64,000 nucleotides of DNA from Microbulbifer hydrolyticus (GCF_009931115.1 NZ_CP047491.1:2245501-2309500); one strand, 5' to 3'. Numbered from the stretch's first letter, positions 56,781-64,000 are shown. Made by a program: numbers and translations. The notes: generated by a model not told the origin, from the sequence alone.

Positions 56781-56798
56781 TGTAAACTTTTATTTACA
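56781..56798. promoter_or_regulatory. perfect TyrR box
   Basis: TGTAAA-CTTTTA-TTTACA matches TGTAAA-N6-TTTACA exactly. It lies 9 nt upstream of the regulator ATG and 143 nt before phhA. It probably mediates autorepression and may also act on phhA. Confidence 0.8.
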
Positions 56799-56940
56799 GA
56801 AAGTGTAGTCAAACCACGCTCCGGACACTGCTTTCTGAGCCTCCTCCCCTGCCATCACCCACCGAAGCTGTCTAAGAATAGAAGGCAGATAACAACAGAC
56901 GTGGCGGCAACAGAACCGCCCGCAGACTCAGGAGGTCATC

Positions 56941-57741
56941 ATGAGTAGTGGCAAACAGCCCAGTAAGTACGTTGCCCGCGAGCCCGACTCCAGCGGCTTT
57001 ATTGAGTATTCAGCCCAGGAGCACGACACCTGGCGCCGGCTGATCGAGCGCCAGCTCGAGGTAGTACCCGGTCGCGCCTGCGACGAGTACCTGCACGGCC
57101 TGGAGCTACTCGGCCTTCCCCGCGACCGCATCCCCCAGCTGGCCGAAGTCAGCGATGTGCTGCGTCGTGAAACCGGCTGGGAATGCGCCCGCGTGCCCGC
57201 TCTGATCGGTTTCGAAACCTTCTTCCGCCTGCTGTCGGAGCGCAAGTTCCCGGTGGCGACCTTTATCCGCACGCCGGAAGAGTTCGACTACCTGCAGGAA
57301 CCAGATATTTTCCACGAGATCTTCGGCCACTGCGCCATGCTCACCAATCCGGCGTTTGCGAACTTCACCCAGAAGTACGGCGAACTGGGCCTCAAGGCCT
57401 CCCCCAAAGAGCGCGCCTACCTCGCCCGCCTGTACTGGTTTACCGTTGAATTCGGCCTGATGAATACCGCCGACGGCCTGCGCATTTACGGCGGCGGCAT
57501 CCTGTCATCACCGAAAGAAACCCTGTATGCGCTCAGCGATGCGCCCATTCGCGCGCCCTTCGAGGTTGTCGACGCGCTGCGTACTCCCTATCGGATCGAT
57601 ATCGTCCAGCCCATCTACTATGTGCTCGACGATCTGGAAACCCTGCAGCAGCTGACCGAGATCGACCTGATGGCCCGCGTCCGCGAAGCCATGGCGGCAG
57701 GACTGTACGAGCCACTGTTTCCGCCAAAGGAAGCCGCCTGA
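56941..57741 (+). CDS. phhA: phenylalanine 4-hydroxylase
   Basis: 266 aa, bacterial length without a regulatory domain. Iron ligands are the two His of FHEIFGHCAML (about 125-130) and Glu in YWFTVEFGLM; the pterin-site RVPALIGFETFF is present. It converts Phe to Tyr with tetrahydropterin and O2. AGGAGG lies 6 nt before the ATG. It is divergent from the PhhR-like regulator, with a terminator after it. No pterin dehydratase (phhB) follows, unlike Pseudomonas. Confidence 0.95.
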   Translation: MSSGKQPSKYVAREPDSSGFIEYSAQEHDTWRRLIERQLEVVPGRACDEYLHGLELLGLPRDRIPQLAEVSDVLRRETGWECARVPALIGFETFFRLLSERKFPVATFIRTPEEFDYLQEPDIFHEIFGHCAMLTNPAFANFTQKYGELGLKASPKERAYLARLYWFTVEFGLMNTADGLRIYGGGILSSPKETLYALSDAPIRAPFEVVDALRTPYRIDIVQPIYYVLDDLETLQQLTEIDLMARVREAMAAGLYEPLFPPKEAA

Positions 57742-57779
57742 TCACTCAGCATATTTTTCTAACATCTCTGTGTTGTTTG

Positions 57780-57801
57780 GCCGGGCATTGCCCGGCATTT
57801 T
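57780..57801 (+). terminator. terminator after phhA
   Basis: GCCGGGC, loop ATT, GCCCGGC (57780-57796), then five T residues. Confidence 0.88.
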
Positions 57802-58036
57802 TAATTCCCTAATTCCTCCCGATTGTTCCCAGAGAAAATTTCCACTACTGATCCCCCGGAACTGAGATTATCGTTATCGGCAAGACAAGGGGCACGGTAA
57901 AGGGTTCTTCTGCAGACAAGCAAAGTCGGATCCCGCTGGGCCCTCCAAAATTACCGGGGTATTTTGTTGCTAAGGATAGCTGTCTGAACATCACCAAAGG
58001 AACGCACCCCCGCGTTTTAGGGAGATATTTAGCACT

Positions 58037-58507
58037 ATGTCCTCACTCGACGCGATTGATCGACAACTTCTTGCCATCCTTCAATCTGATGTTAGTCTCT
58101 CCATCGAAGAGCTGGCCGAGCGCGTGGGCCTTACCAAGACCCCCTGCTGGCGCCGGATTCAGAAATTGGAGAAAAGCGGCATCATCCGCCGCAAGGTAGC
58201 CTTGCTGGATGCAGAAGTACTTGGCCTGCCGGTATCGGTATTCGCCCAGGTAAAAACCAACCAGCACAGTGCAGAATGGGCTGATTCCTTTTCCAACGCG
58301 ATGGCGGATTTACCGGAAGTGGTGGACTGCTACCGCATGGCGGGTGACTACGACTACATCCTCAGGATTGTGGTCAGTGATGTGGCCTCTTACGATCGCT
58401 TCTATAAAAAGCTGATCGCCCACTCGGGCATTTCCGATGTGGCCTCCAATTTCGCCATGGAGCAGATTAAAAGCACCACGCAACTGCCCATACCGTCGGG
58501 AGAATAG
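58037..58507 (+). CDS. Lrp/AsnC family transcriptional regulator
   Basis: 156 aa. An N-terminal HTH (DAIDRQLLAILQSD, SIEELAERVGLTKTPCWRRIQKLE) and a C-terminal RAM domain (VVDCYRMAGDYDYILRIV). Lrp-type proteins bind amino acids. The next gene encodes a PLP enzyme 69 nt downstream, across a GC-rich hairpin (58534-58558), so it is a likely local target or partner. Confidence 0.9.
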   Translation: MSSLDAIDRQLLAILQSDVSLSIEELAERVGLTKTPCWRRIQKLEKSGIIRRKVALLDAEVLGLPVSVFAQVKTNQHSAEWADSFSNAMADLPEVVDCYRMAGDYDYILRIVVSDVASYDRFYKKLIAHSGISDVASNFAMEQIKSTTQLPIPSGE

Positions 58508-58533
58508 CCCCAGCTCAATTACTGTTTTAACCA

Positions 58534-58558
58534 CGCCCGCGGGTGATCCTCGCGGGCG
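58534..58558 (+). other. hairpin between Lrp-type and PLP-enzyme genes
   Basis: CGCCCGCG (58534-58541) and CGCGGGCG (58551-58558) form an 8-bp stem with a 9-nt loop. No T-run follows, so it is more likely a mild attenuator or mRNA-stability element than a terminator. Confidence 0.4.
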
Positions 58559-58576
58559 CAGTACATTGAGGTAGCC

Positions 58577-60244
58577 ATGCACAGTCATGCACAAGCCGCA
58601 TCAGACATACCCACCCTTGATGCAAATACCGAAGCCCTATTGAAACGCATCCGCACGAGCGTCATCGGCGAACGCATGCCGATGGAAACGCCCTTCGGCC
58701 AGCGCCCACTGATTTACGCGGACTACACCGCATCCGGCCGCGCGCTGGAATTTATTGAAGACACCATTCGCCATCGTGTACTTCCCTGGTACGCAAATAC
58801 GCACACGGAAACCTCAGCCACCGGCCGCCAGACCACCGCTTTCCGCGAACAGGCGCGAGCCGCCGTGCGTAAATCGGTCAATGCTGGCGAGGACCACGCC
58901 ATCATCTTCTGCGGCTCCGGCGCCACCGCCGCGGTCAATCGCCTCGTCGACTGCCTGGGGCTGCGCGTCGACAGCTACGCCCGTATTGGCGGAGAGCCCG
59001 GGAAGATTCCAGATGAAAAGCGCCCCGTGGTATTTATCGGCCCCTACGAACACCACTCCAACGATCTGCCTTGGCGGGAGTCCATTGCGGAAGTAGTGAC
59101 CATTCCGCAGAACGACACCGGTGGCGTCGACCTGCAGGCACTGCAAAACGCGCTCGACAAGTACGCCGCACGCCCCATGAAAATCGGCAGTTTCTCGGCT
59201 GCCTCCAACGTCACCGGTATCCGCACCGACGTCGAAGCCGTCACCCGCCTGCTCCACCAGAACGGTGCACTCTCCTTCTGGGACTACGCGGCAGCCGGAC
59301 CCTATGTCGACATCGACGTGCAGGGTAAAGACAGCCTCTCAAGCAAAGACGCCCTGTTTATCTCGCCGCACAAATTCGTTGGTGGCCCGGGCACACCCGG
59401 CATACTCATCGTGCGCCGCAGCCTGCTACCAGAGACGCAGCCCGCCGTTACCGGCGGCGGCACCGTGTCCTGGGTCGGCCCCGCGCGCCACACTTACCTT
59501 CCCGCCGGTGAACGCCGCGAAGAAGCCGGCACCCCGGCCATTGTTGAGTCCGTGCGCGCCGGCATGGCCTTCGCACTGAAGGACCAGGTGGGCGCCGGCA
59601 CCATCGAAGCCCGCGAAGCCACCTGGATCGCACGTGCGTTCGCCCGCTGGAGTGGCAACGAAAACATCCAGATCCTCGGCGGTACCGAAGCCGAGCGCGT
59701 GAGTATCGTCTCCCTGCACCTGCTGCACGACGGCAAGCCGCTACACCACGGCTATGTGGTCGCACTGCTGAACGACCTGTTTGGCATCCAGGTGCGCGGC
59801 GGCTGTTCCTGCGCCGGCCCCTACGGCCACCACCTGCTGCACCTGACCGACGAGCAGAGCAACGCCATCGAGAAACTGGTGAGCGAGGGGGAGAGCATCC
59901 TCAAACCCGGCTGGGTCCGTTTGAACTTCAACTACTTCCTCGATGAGGAAACCGTCGACTACCTGATCGATGCCATCGAGCTGATCGCAGAGTTCGGCCA
60001 TCGCATGCTGCCCTACTACCAGTACGATGCAGCGCACGGTGTATGGCGATACCAGGGCAAAGAGGCCGACGCACCCCTGTCACTGAATTTTGATGACAGC
60101 GACCCCGCGCCGGAAAAGTTGGCCACACCCTTGCAAGCGTTTATTCAACAGGCCCGCCCGATTCTCGAGAACCCGCCGGGTGAAAAGTGCGAACAGCCGA
60201 TCCTTTCCGCAGAGGGGGAAAACCTTCGCTGGTTTAAGCTGTAA
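58577..60244 (+). CDS. class V aminotransferase-fold PLP enzyme (cysteine desulfurase-like)
   Basis: 555 aa, longer than IscS/SufS. It has IYADYTASGRALEFIE at the N-terminus, IFCGSGATAAVNRL, GPYEHHSNDLPWRE, SFSAASNVTGI, and the PLP lysine Lys266 in ISPHKFVGGPGTPG. A cysteine-containing loop GIQVRGGCSCAGPYGHH resembles cysteine desulfurase loops. About 100 extra C-terminal residues are family-specific. The activity could be desulfurase or another PLP lyase; the Lrp-type regulator in front suggests amino-acid catabolism. Confidence 0.75.
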   Translation: MHSHAQAASDIPTLDANTEALLKRIRTSVIGERMPMETPFGQRPLIYADYTASGRALEFIEDTIRHRVLPWYANTHTETSATGRQTTAFREQARAAVRKSVNAGEDHAIIFCGSGATAAVNRLVDCLGLRVDSYARIGGEPGKIPDEKRPVVFIGPYEHHSNDLPWRESIAEVVTIPQNDTGGVDLQALQNALDKYAARPMKIGSFSAASNVTGIRTDVEAVTRLLHQNGALSFWDYAAAGPYVDIDVQGKDSLSSKDALFISPHKFVGGPGTPGILIVRRSLLPETQPAVTGGGTVSWVGPARHTYLPAGERREEAGTPAIVESVRAGMAFALKDQVGAGTIEAREATWIARAFARWSGNENIQILGGTEAERVSIVSLHLLHDGKPLHHGYVVALLNDLFGIQVRGGCSCAGPYGHHLLHLTDEQSNAIEKLVSEGESILKPGWVRLNFNYFLDEETVDYLIDAIELIAEFGHRMLPYYQYDAAHGVWRYQGKEADAPLSLNFDDSDPAPEKLATPLQAFIQQARPILENPPGEKCEQPILSAEGENLRWFKL

Positions 60245-60340
60245 GTGGCCGGGGGCGTAACAGCCCCCATTGAAACCCTGAGGGTTCACGGTCGATAATG
60301 GCCGCAACCCTCAACGCCCAGTCTGCTACAAGGATGCGCA

Positions 60341-61510
60341 GTGCCTGAGACCTCCCTGTTCCAGTCGTTCTTCCTGATCTTCAGTGGCGCAGCCGTCGTC
60401 GCCTCTCTCGCACTGTGGGGTCGCCAACCGCTGCTGGTCGCGTACATTGCCCTCGGCTGCCTTCTCGGCCCCTCTGGTCTCGCCGTCATCGACAACGTTA
60501 ACCTGATGGCTGAAATGTCCAGCATCGGAATCATCTTCCTGCTGTTCCTGCTCGGCCTCGACATGCAGCCCAAAGCGCTGATCGCCGTACTGCGCAAAGC
60601 CACCTTCGTTGGCCTCATCAGTTGCGGCGTCTTCCTTGCGCTCGGCTACGGCATCGGCCACCTGTTTGGCTTCACCGACACCGAAAGCTGGGTCATCGGC
60701 ATGGCCATGATGTTCTCCAGCACCATCATCGGCATCAAACTACTTCCCACCACCGTACTGCATCACAAACACCTCGGCGAAATGATGGTCGGCCTGCTCC
60801 TGTTCCAGGATTTTGTCGCCATCACCTGCCTTATGATCCTGCTGAGTGGCAGTACCGGCTCCGTCGACTTCGCCCAACTCGGCACCTCTTTTGCCGCCCT
60901 GCCCCTGCTCATCGCCTTCGCCTGGGGCGCCGTACGCTACGTACTCCAGCCCCTGCTGAGTAAATTCGACCGCTTCCACGAGTACGTATTTCTGCTCGCC
61001 CTCGGCTGGTGTATGGGCCTAGCGGAACTGGCAGAGGTGGTGGGCCTTTCTCGGGAGATCGGCGCTTTCATTGCCGGCATCACCCTCGCCACCAGTCCGA
61101 TCGCACAGTACATCGCCATCAGCCTGAAGCCGCTGCGGGACTTTTTCCTGATCCTGTTTTTCTTCAGCCTCGGGGCCCAGTTCCACCTGGATATGGTGCC
61201 GGAGATTGCACTGCCTGCGCTGGTGGCCGCAGCGGCGGTGTTGATCATCAAACCGGTGGTATTTCGCTACCTGCTGGGACAGCAGAGCGAGCGCAAGATA
61301 CTGGCGTGGGATATCGGCTTTCGCCTGGGGCAGATCAGCGAATTCTCGCTATTGATCGCGTTTCTGGCGGTAAGCCAGCAATTGATTGGCAGCAAGGCCT
61401 CGCACCTGATCCAGGCGACCGCGATTCTCACCTTCCTGGTGTCTTCTTATATCGTGGTGCTGAACTTCCCCAACCCGATTGCCATTAAAGACGAGTTACG
61501 AAGGGACTGA
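60341..61510 (+). CDS. CPA2-family cation:proton antiporter (KefB/YbaL-like)
   Basis: 389 aa with 12-13 hydrophobic segments. It has the Na+/H+ exchanger fold: YIALGCLLGPSGLAVI, FLLFLLGLDMQPKALI, MMFSSTIIGIKLLP, FQDFVAITCLMIL and REIGAFIAGITLATSP. It stops after the membrane domain and lacks the cytoplasmic TrkA-N/RCK domain of KefB. GTG at 60341 has AAGGA 6 nt upstream. The transported cation is unknown. A GC hairpin (60250-60268) lies upstream. Confidence 0.87.
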   Translation: MPETSLFQSFFLIFSGAAVVASLALWGRQPLLVAYIALGCLLGPSGLAVIDNVNLMAEMSSIGIIFLLFLLGLDMQPKALIAVLRKATFVGLISCGVFLALGYGIGHLFGFTDTESWVIGMAMMFSSTIIGIKLLPTTVLHHKHLGEMMVGLLLFQDFVAITCLMILLSGSTGSVDFAQLGTSFAALPLLIAFAWGAVRYVLQPLLSKFDRFHEYVFLLALGWCMGLAELAEVVGLSREIGAFIAGITLATSPIAQYIAISLKPLRDFFLILFFFSLGAQFHLDMVPEIALPALVAAAAVLIIKPVVFRYLLGQQSERKILAWDIGFRLGQISEFSLLIAFLAVSQQLIGSKASHLIQATAILTFLVSSYIVVLNFPNPIAIKDELRRD

Positions 61511-61543
61511 TCTCCTGCGAAGCCGCGGGGGATCGTTGCAAGC

Positions 61544-61684
61544 CTACCGGGCACTGACGTTGGAAAACAGGTTGATCACTGCCACCCCGGCGACGATCAG
61601 CGCCATGCCGATCACACTGGCAATATCGAGCTTTTGCCCGAAAACCAGCCAGCCCACCAGGGTAATCTGCCGCAGGGTAGCAAA
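61544..61684 (-). pseudogene. 5'-truncated SMR (EmrE/QacE-like) efflux gene
   Basis: The minus strand encodes a stop-terminated C-terminal fragment of about 46 residues, VGWLVFGQKLDIASVIGMAL continuing VAGVAVINLFSN, which matches TM4 and the C-terminal end of small multidrug resistance proteins. The upstream part is lost: the frame meets a stop within about 25 nt of the point where similarity ends. It is oriented like the integron cassettes that follow, and SMR genes are common integron cargo, so it may be a decayed distal cassette or a chromosomal gene cut by the array. Confidence 0.65.
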
Positions 61685-61813
61685 AGGATATAATTCTGCG
61701 CCATCCGTTCAGCGCACCCGGTCCCTCCCCCGCATGCATAGCATTCTCTACACCGGTGTTAAGCACCTGCATACGTCGGCGCGCACGCACAGAATTCGTG
61801 AACAAAAATTTGT

Positions 61814-62248
61814 TTAGTCACCATTATTTTTCTTTTCTTGAATTTCATTGATTCTCATTGGCATAGCGTCAATCGTCGCAAAAAGAACATCCAACGCTAA
61901 CGTATCAGCTGCCCTCTTCACCTCACCATCCTTGCCTATAAGAATCACTTTTGCGCCAGCACTGGAATACTTCCCTGTTGTATTTGCGGCAAACTTTGCA
62001 GAAATCTTACCCGGATAATTACTGGTCACTTCCGCACCGTTTAAAATAAACCAGACAATATCGCGGTCATCAATAGCACTTACCGAGTCATTTAATGACT
62101 GAGCCAGTACATCTTCATCCGCAGACCGGATCAATATAACCCGATTCTTCCACTGCAAATCCTCTATCCCCTCTATTTCCGGAGCATCTTCGGAAACTAC
62201 ATATAGTGGAAGCAGTATTAAAAGAACAAAGATCAGATACTTCATCAT
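61814..62248 (-). CDS. exported DUF4174 protein (cassette gene)
   Basis: 144 aa. A signal peptide (about 1-20, MMKYLIFVLLILLPLYVV) precedes the DUF4174 domain: LQWKNRVILIRS at the start and LIGKDGEVKRAADTLALDVLFATIDAMPMR at the end (seen in two parts). The family is exported and of unknown function. Its TAA stop lies in GACTAAACAAA, close to an R'' box but with an extra A, so the distal attC seems degenerate. About 110 nt separate it from the nearest upstream attC, unusually long for a cassette 5' end. Confidence 0.8.
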   Translation of the reverse strand: MMKYLIFVLLILLPLYVVSEDAPEIEGIEDLQWKNRVILIRSADEDVLAQSLNDSVSAIDDRDIVWFILNGAEVTSNYPGKISAKFAANTTGKYSSAGAKVILIGKDGEVKRAADTLALDVLFATIDAMPMRINEIQEKKNNGD

Positions 62249-62356
62249 TCACCACGCTAAAGCATCACCTTATGGATATTGAGGGTTTCAGCAACGACTT
62301 AAGCCAGCACGCCTAGAGTTTCCAATAGTGAACCGGCTGTTGCGTTACAATAATCA

Positions 62357-62469
62357 TTGTAACGATTGTAGTGGTTTCAGTGGTCTATTTGGCGCATCTA
62401 TGTCGGCTGGAAGGAGGCTTGAGCAAAAGCGGGATAGGCTCTGGCGGCGACTACAACCGCTTGTTAATC
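62357..62469 (-). repeat. attC site (short cassette)
   Basis: R' side TTGTAAC (62357-62363) and R'' side GTTAATC (62463-62469) bracket arms TTGTAGT (62366-62372) and ACTACAA (62450-62456). The right end CTTGTTA matches the other attC sites; the left end departs from TAACGCC. It partly overlaps a palindrome GTTACAAT-AATC-ATTGTAAC (62344-62363). Confidence 0.6.
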
Positions 62470-62579
62470 CCCCTCGACACTACCTCACTCCATGGATTGG
62501 CTTGCGAAGCGGCAGCAATCAGCATCAAATTAAAGTGGCCAGTGCCTTGTACATAACGTGTCTCGTTTCTAGATTACAG

Positions 62580-62679
62580 CATTAACGCCTTGCTAAGTTG
62601 CGTGCGGAGCACGCGCGTAGCATGTCCCGCGGAGGCTACGCTTTTTGTGGCTGGAGTGTACCTGCGCAATTTGTTAGGT
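62580..62679 (-). repeat. attC site of the exported-protein cassette
   Basis: 100 nt from CATTAAC (62580-62586) to GTTAGGT (62673-62679). Inner arms AAGTTGCG and CGCAATT pair imperfectly, as expected. The stop TAA of the 62674 gene lies within the R'' box. Confidence 0.8.
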
Positions 62680-63063
62680 GCTTTCACAGATATAGCCATT
62701 ATTAGATTTTCCAGCTGGTACGGACTCAACACGAATATACTCACCACGATCATAATTAAATGTCACACAAACAGGGTCAATAATCATATGGTCAGGCAAC
62801 CCTGTATAGTGGTAGAAATCAATACCGCTAATTATTTTACTGCTGAAATTGCCTGATAAAACACTAAGAACCTGATAGGAGACATTAAACACTCTATCCA
62901 TGCAAACCTCTTGAAGCTTTGAATCTGGATCATTATCAATGTACTCATTGCAACTCTTTGAACTCAATGCAGCAGAAATTGGTTTCGCCACAATTACCAG
63001 TTCTTCTGATGCACTCACCGAATGAGCCAGCATGAAAAATATGAATGATGCCGCTAATTTCAT
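62674..63063 (-). CDS. hypothetical exported protein (cassette gene)
   Basis: 129 aa with an N-terminal signal peptide (MKLAASFIFFMLAHSVSAS). The mature part has four Cys (CNEYID, VCMDR, VCVTFNYD, YICEST) and a beta-rich pattern. I recognise no family. The ATG is 6 nt from the R' box of the previous attC, and the stop overlaps the next R'' box, so it fills its cassette completely. It lacks its own promoter and presumably depends on read-through from Pc. Confidence 0.75.
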   Translation of the reverse strand: MKLAASFIFFMLAHSVSASEELVIVAKPISAALSSKSCNEYIDNDPDSKLQEVCMDRVFNVSYQVLSVLSGNFSSKIISGIDFYHYTGLPDHMIIDPVCVTFNYDRGEYIRVESVPAGKSNNGYICEST

Positions 63064-63068
63064 TTTTC

Positions 63069-63187
63069 ACCTAACGCCCAGCGCAGGCGCAGCTAGCGCG
63101 GAGCGCCTTTTGTGTTATTGTTTGAGCGCAGCGAGCAACACAAAAGGTGCGTAGCGTTGGCTGTCGCTCTGCCGCTGCTTGTTATGC
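63069..63187 (-). repeat. attC site of the lipoprotein cassette
   Basis: 119 nt from ACCTAAC (63069-63075) to GTTATGC (63181-63187). Arms GCGCCTTTTGTGTT and AACACAAAAGGTGC pair with one mismatch, giving a long stem with a central loop. Confidence 0.88.
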
Positions 63188-63549
63188 TAGCGGACTTCGA
63201 AAATGTATAGCTTCTTGGGCTTTCCTTCAATTGGAACCCAAACCTCTTTGACGCCTTTAAAGTCCAAGACCAGATCTGCTTCTTCTAAGATGTTTTGGCC
63301 TTGAACGAGACCATCCCAGTAAACCCCGCCACAAGTCCAATACATTGGTTCTTCTTTTTCAGGGATGTTTACCATTAACTCACCACTTTCTGGCCTGGTG
63401 ATATTTAACTCATGCTCTTTGAACGCGGCAGCAGAAATGAAATTTTGTCCATCAATAGTCATGATTTCAGGAAGCTCAATATCCCTCACTTCTTGAGACG
63501 CACAACCGCCAATTGCGATAAAAATTATTGCGAGAAATATACGATTCAT
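63187..63549 (-). CDS. hypothetical lipoprotein (cassette gene)
   Basis: 120 aa. The signal ends IAIGGC, a lipobox with Cys16. The mature part is acidic and beta-rich, with a Trp/Cys stretch MYWTCGGVYWDGLVQGQNIL. No family recognised. GGAAT lies upstream of the ATG, which is 15 nt from the R' box of the previous attC. The stop TAG abuts the R'' box of its own attC. Confidence 0.75.
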   Translation of the reverse strand: MNRIFLAIIFIAIGGCASQEVRDIELPEIMTIDGQNFISAAAFKEHELNITRPESGELMVNIPEKEEPMYWTCGGVYWDGLVQGQNILEEADLVLDFKGVKEVWVPIEGKPKKLYIFEVR

Positions 63550-63564
63550 TTTATTCCTACTTGA

Positions 63565-63681
63565 GCATAACGCCGCGCTCAGGGACGGCTTACTTTGGGC
63601 GTCTTTTGCACGAAAATAGGGGCGCAGCGACTGCGCAAAAGGTGCATAAAGTAAGACGTCCCCTGAAGCACCTTGTTACGT
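63565..63681 (-). repeat. attC site of the alpha/beta hydrolase cassette
   Basis: 117 nt from GCATAAC (63565-63571) to GTTACGT (63675-63681). Arms CAGGGACGGCTTACTTT and AAAGTAAGACGTCCCCTG pair over about 16 bp with an extra G, the kind of extrahelical base that gives attC its strand polarity. Confidence 0.88.
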
Positions 63682-64000
63682 GGTTGTGGCACAGACTATG
63701 ACTCTCGCACATGATTCCGGGGCCGTTTGAGCAATGAAATGCCCACCTTCCACAGATTCGATTCTTAACTGGGGATAAATATTACCCAAAACTTTGACTG
63801 CATCAAATGCGACCAAGCGATCATTTGTTGGCCGGATATATACGGCTGGCGTTGATTGATGATGTTTTGGCTCATCAAGTTCTGCAATATTCAGTAACCG
63901 CTGCTTTAAAACGCTTGGCTCAACCTGCGCAATAGCCTGGCGAACTTGAGCCATTAGCGCCCTATTGCCACCGCCGTCAAAACATAGCGTTTTCATAAGC
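63676..64000 (-). CDS. alpha/beta hydrolase, C-terminal part (cassette gene)
   Basis: About 108 codons, open to the window edge; an ATG at 63996 is internal. The C-terminal half of an alpha/beta hydrolase is clear: RQAIAQVEPSVLKQRLLNI (cap helix), PAVYIRPTNDRLVAFDA with the catalytic Asp, and VEGGHFIAQTAPE with the catalytic His. The nucleophile part lies outside the window. Substrate unknown. The stop TAA lies in the R'' box of its attC. Confidence 0.8.
   Translation of the reverse strand, partial: LMKTLCFDGGGNRALMAQVRQAIAQVEPSVLKQRLLNIAELDEPKHHQSTPAVYIRPTNDRLVAFDAVKVLGNIYPQLRIESVEGGHFIAQTAPESCARVIVCATTT

Larger units (their letters stand above)
61690..64000 (-). mobile_element. integron gene-cassette array (distal part)
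   Basis: Four attC sites share the left box TAAC (three of them as TAACGCC) and the right box TTGTTA on the plus strand, that is TAACAA...GGCGTTA on the minus strand, the usual attC termini. Between them lie short minus-strand genes whose stop codons overlap or touch the R'' boxes and whose starts lie within about 20 nt of the previous R' box. Coding regions are poorer in G+C than the neighbouring chromosome. Orientation places attI and the integrase to the right of the window. The left boundary near 61690 is approximate. Confidence 0.85.

Noticed and set aside
56799-56940. Sigma-54 promoter of phhA
   Set aside because: TGGCGGCAAC near 56905 lacks the required GG/GC spacing of a -24/-12 element.
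62281-62363. An additional attC just before the DUF4174 gene
   Set aside because: GCAAC/GTTGC and AGCC/GGCT segments can pair, but the terminal boxes do not fit the other sites in the array.
1-64000. CRISPR arrays, insertion sequences, prophage genes
   Set aside because: No regularly spaced direct repeats, transposase or phage structural genes were recognised; the only mobile DNA seen is the cassette array.

Overview
The window is chromosomal DNA from a GC-rich gammaproteobacterium. Gene order (yceD/maf, rluC/rne, yccA-tusDCB-tusE, a PhhR-like regulator beside phhA, cysI-DUF934) and a secreted laminarinase with a CBM6 module fit the marine polysaccharide degraders of the Cellvibrionales, and Microbulbifer is my best guess. 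The genus is an inference from gene content and base composition; no 16S rRNA or other taxonomic marker is present.

Layout. 0-7 kb: the start of yceD with a near-consensus promoter, maf, rluC with a HAD phosphatase, a long untranslated leader and rne, then a tRNA-Ser(UGA) whose terminator sits inside a perfect 33-bp inverted repeat. 7-15 kb: an MgtC/DUF4010 membrane protein, then a tightly packed operon of a TVP38/DedA-type membrane protein, an alpha/alpha-barrel glycosidase-like protein, a GT4 glycosyltransferase and an unusual fusion of an alkaline-phosphatase-fold phosphodiesterase with an endonuclease/exonuclease/phosphatase domain. This is the best candidate here for an undescribed envelope or lipid system. 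15-24 kb: a secreted phosphatase, yccA, the tRNA 2-thiouridine sulfur relay tusDCB-tusE, yjbQ, trmA, rmuC with two membrane genes, and murI. 23.5-30 kb: an AddB-like nuclease and an AddA-like helicase-nuclease pair. 30-40 kb: DAHP synthase, trxC, transporters, tpm and hrpB. 39.7-42.6 kb: two secreted carbohydrate-active proteins, a GH114-like lipoprotein and a CBM6/beta-gamma-crystallin-like/GH16 laminarinase. 42.6-54.8 kb: a LysR/SDR pair, nfuA, a DJ-1/PfpI protein, metH, cysI-DUF934 and a CaiB-type CoA-transferase. 55-61.5 kb: aromatic amino-acid control (a degenerate TyrR/PhhR-type regulator with a perfect TyrR box in front of it, divergent from phhA), an Lrp regulator with a PLP enzyme, and a cation/proton antiporter.

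61.5-64 kb: base composition drops and the sequence becomes a cassette array of a mobile or chromosomal integron. Four attC sites (about 100-119 nt, all in the same orientation) separate small minus-strand genes: a DUF4174 protein, an exported protein, a lipoprotein and a partial alpha/beta hydrolase, plus one short cassette without an evident gene. Stop codons of the cassette genes overlap or abut the attC R'' boxes. The distal end of the array abuts a 5'-truncated SMR efflux gene. The integrase gene and attI should lie beyond the right edge of the window; this follows from cassette orientation and is not seen.
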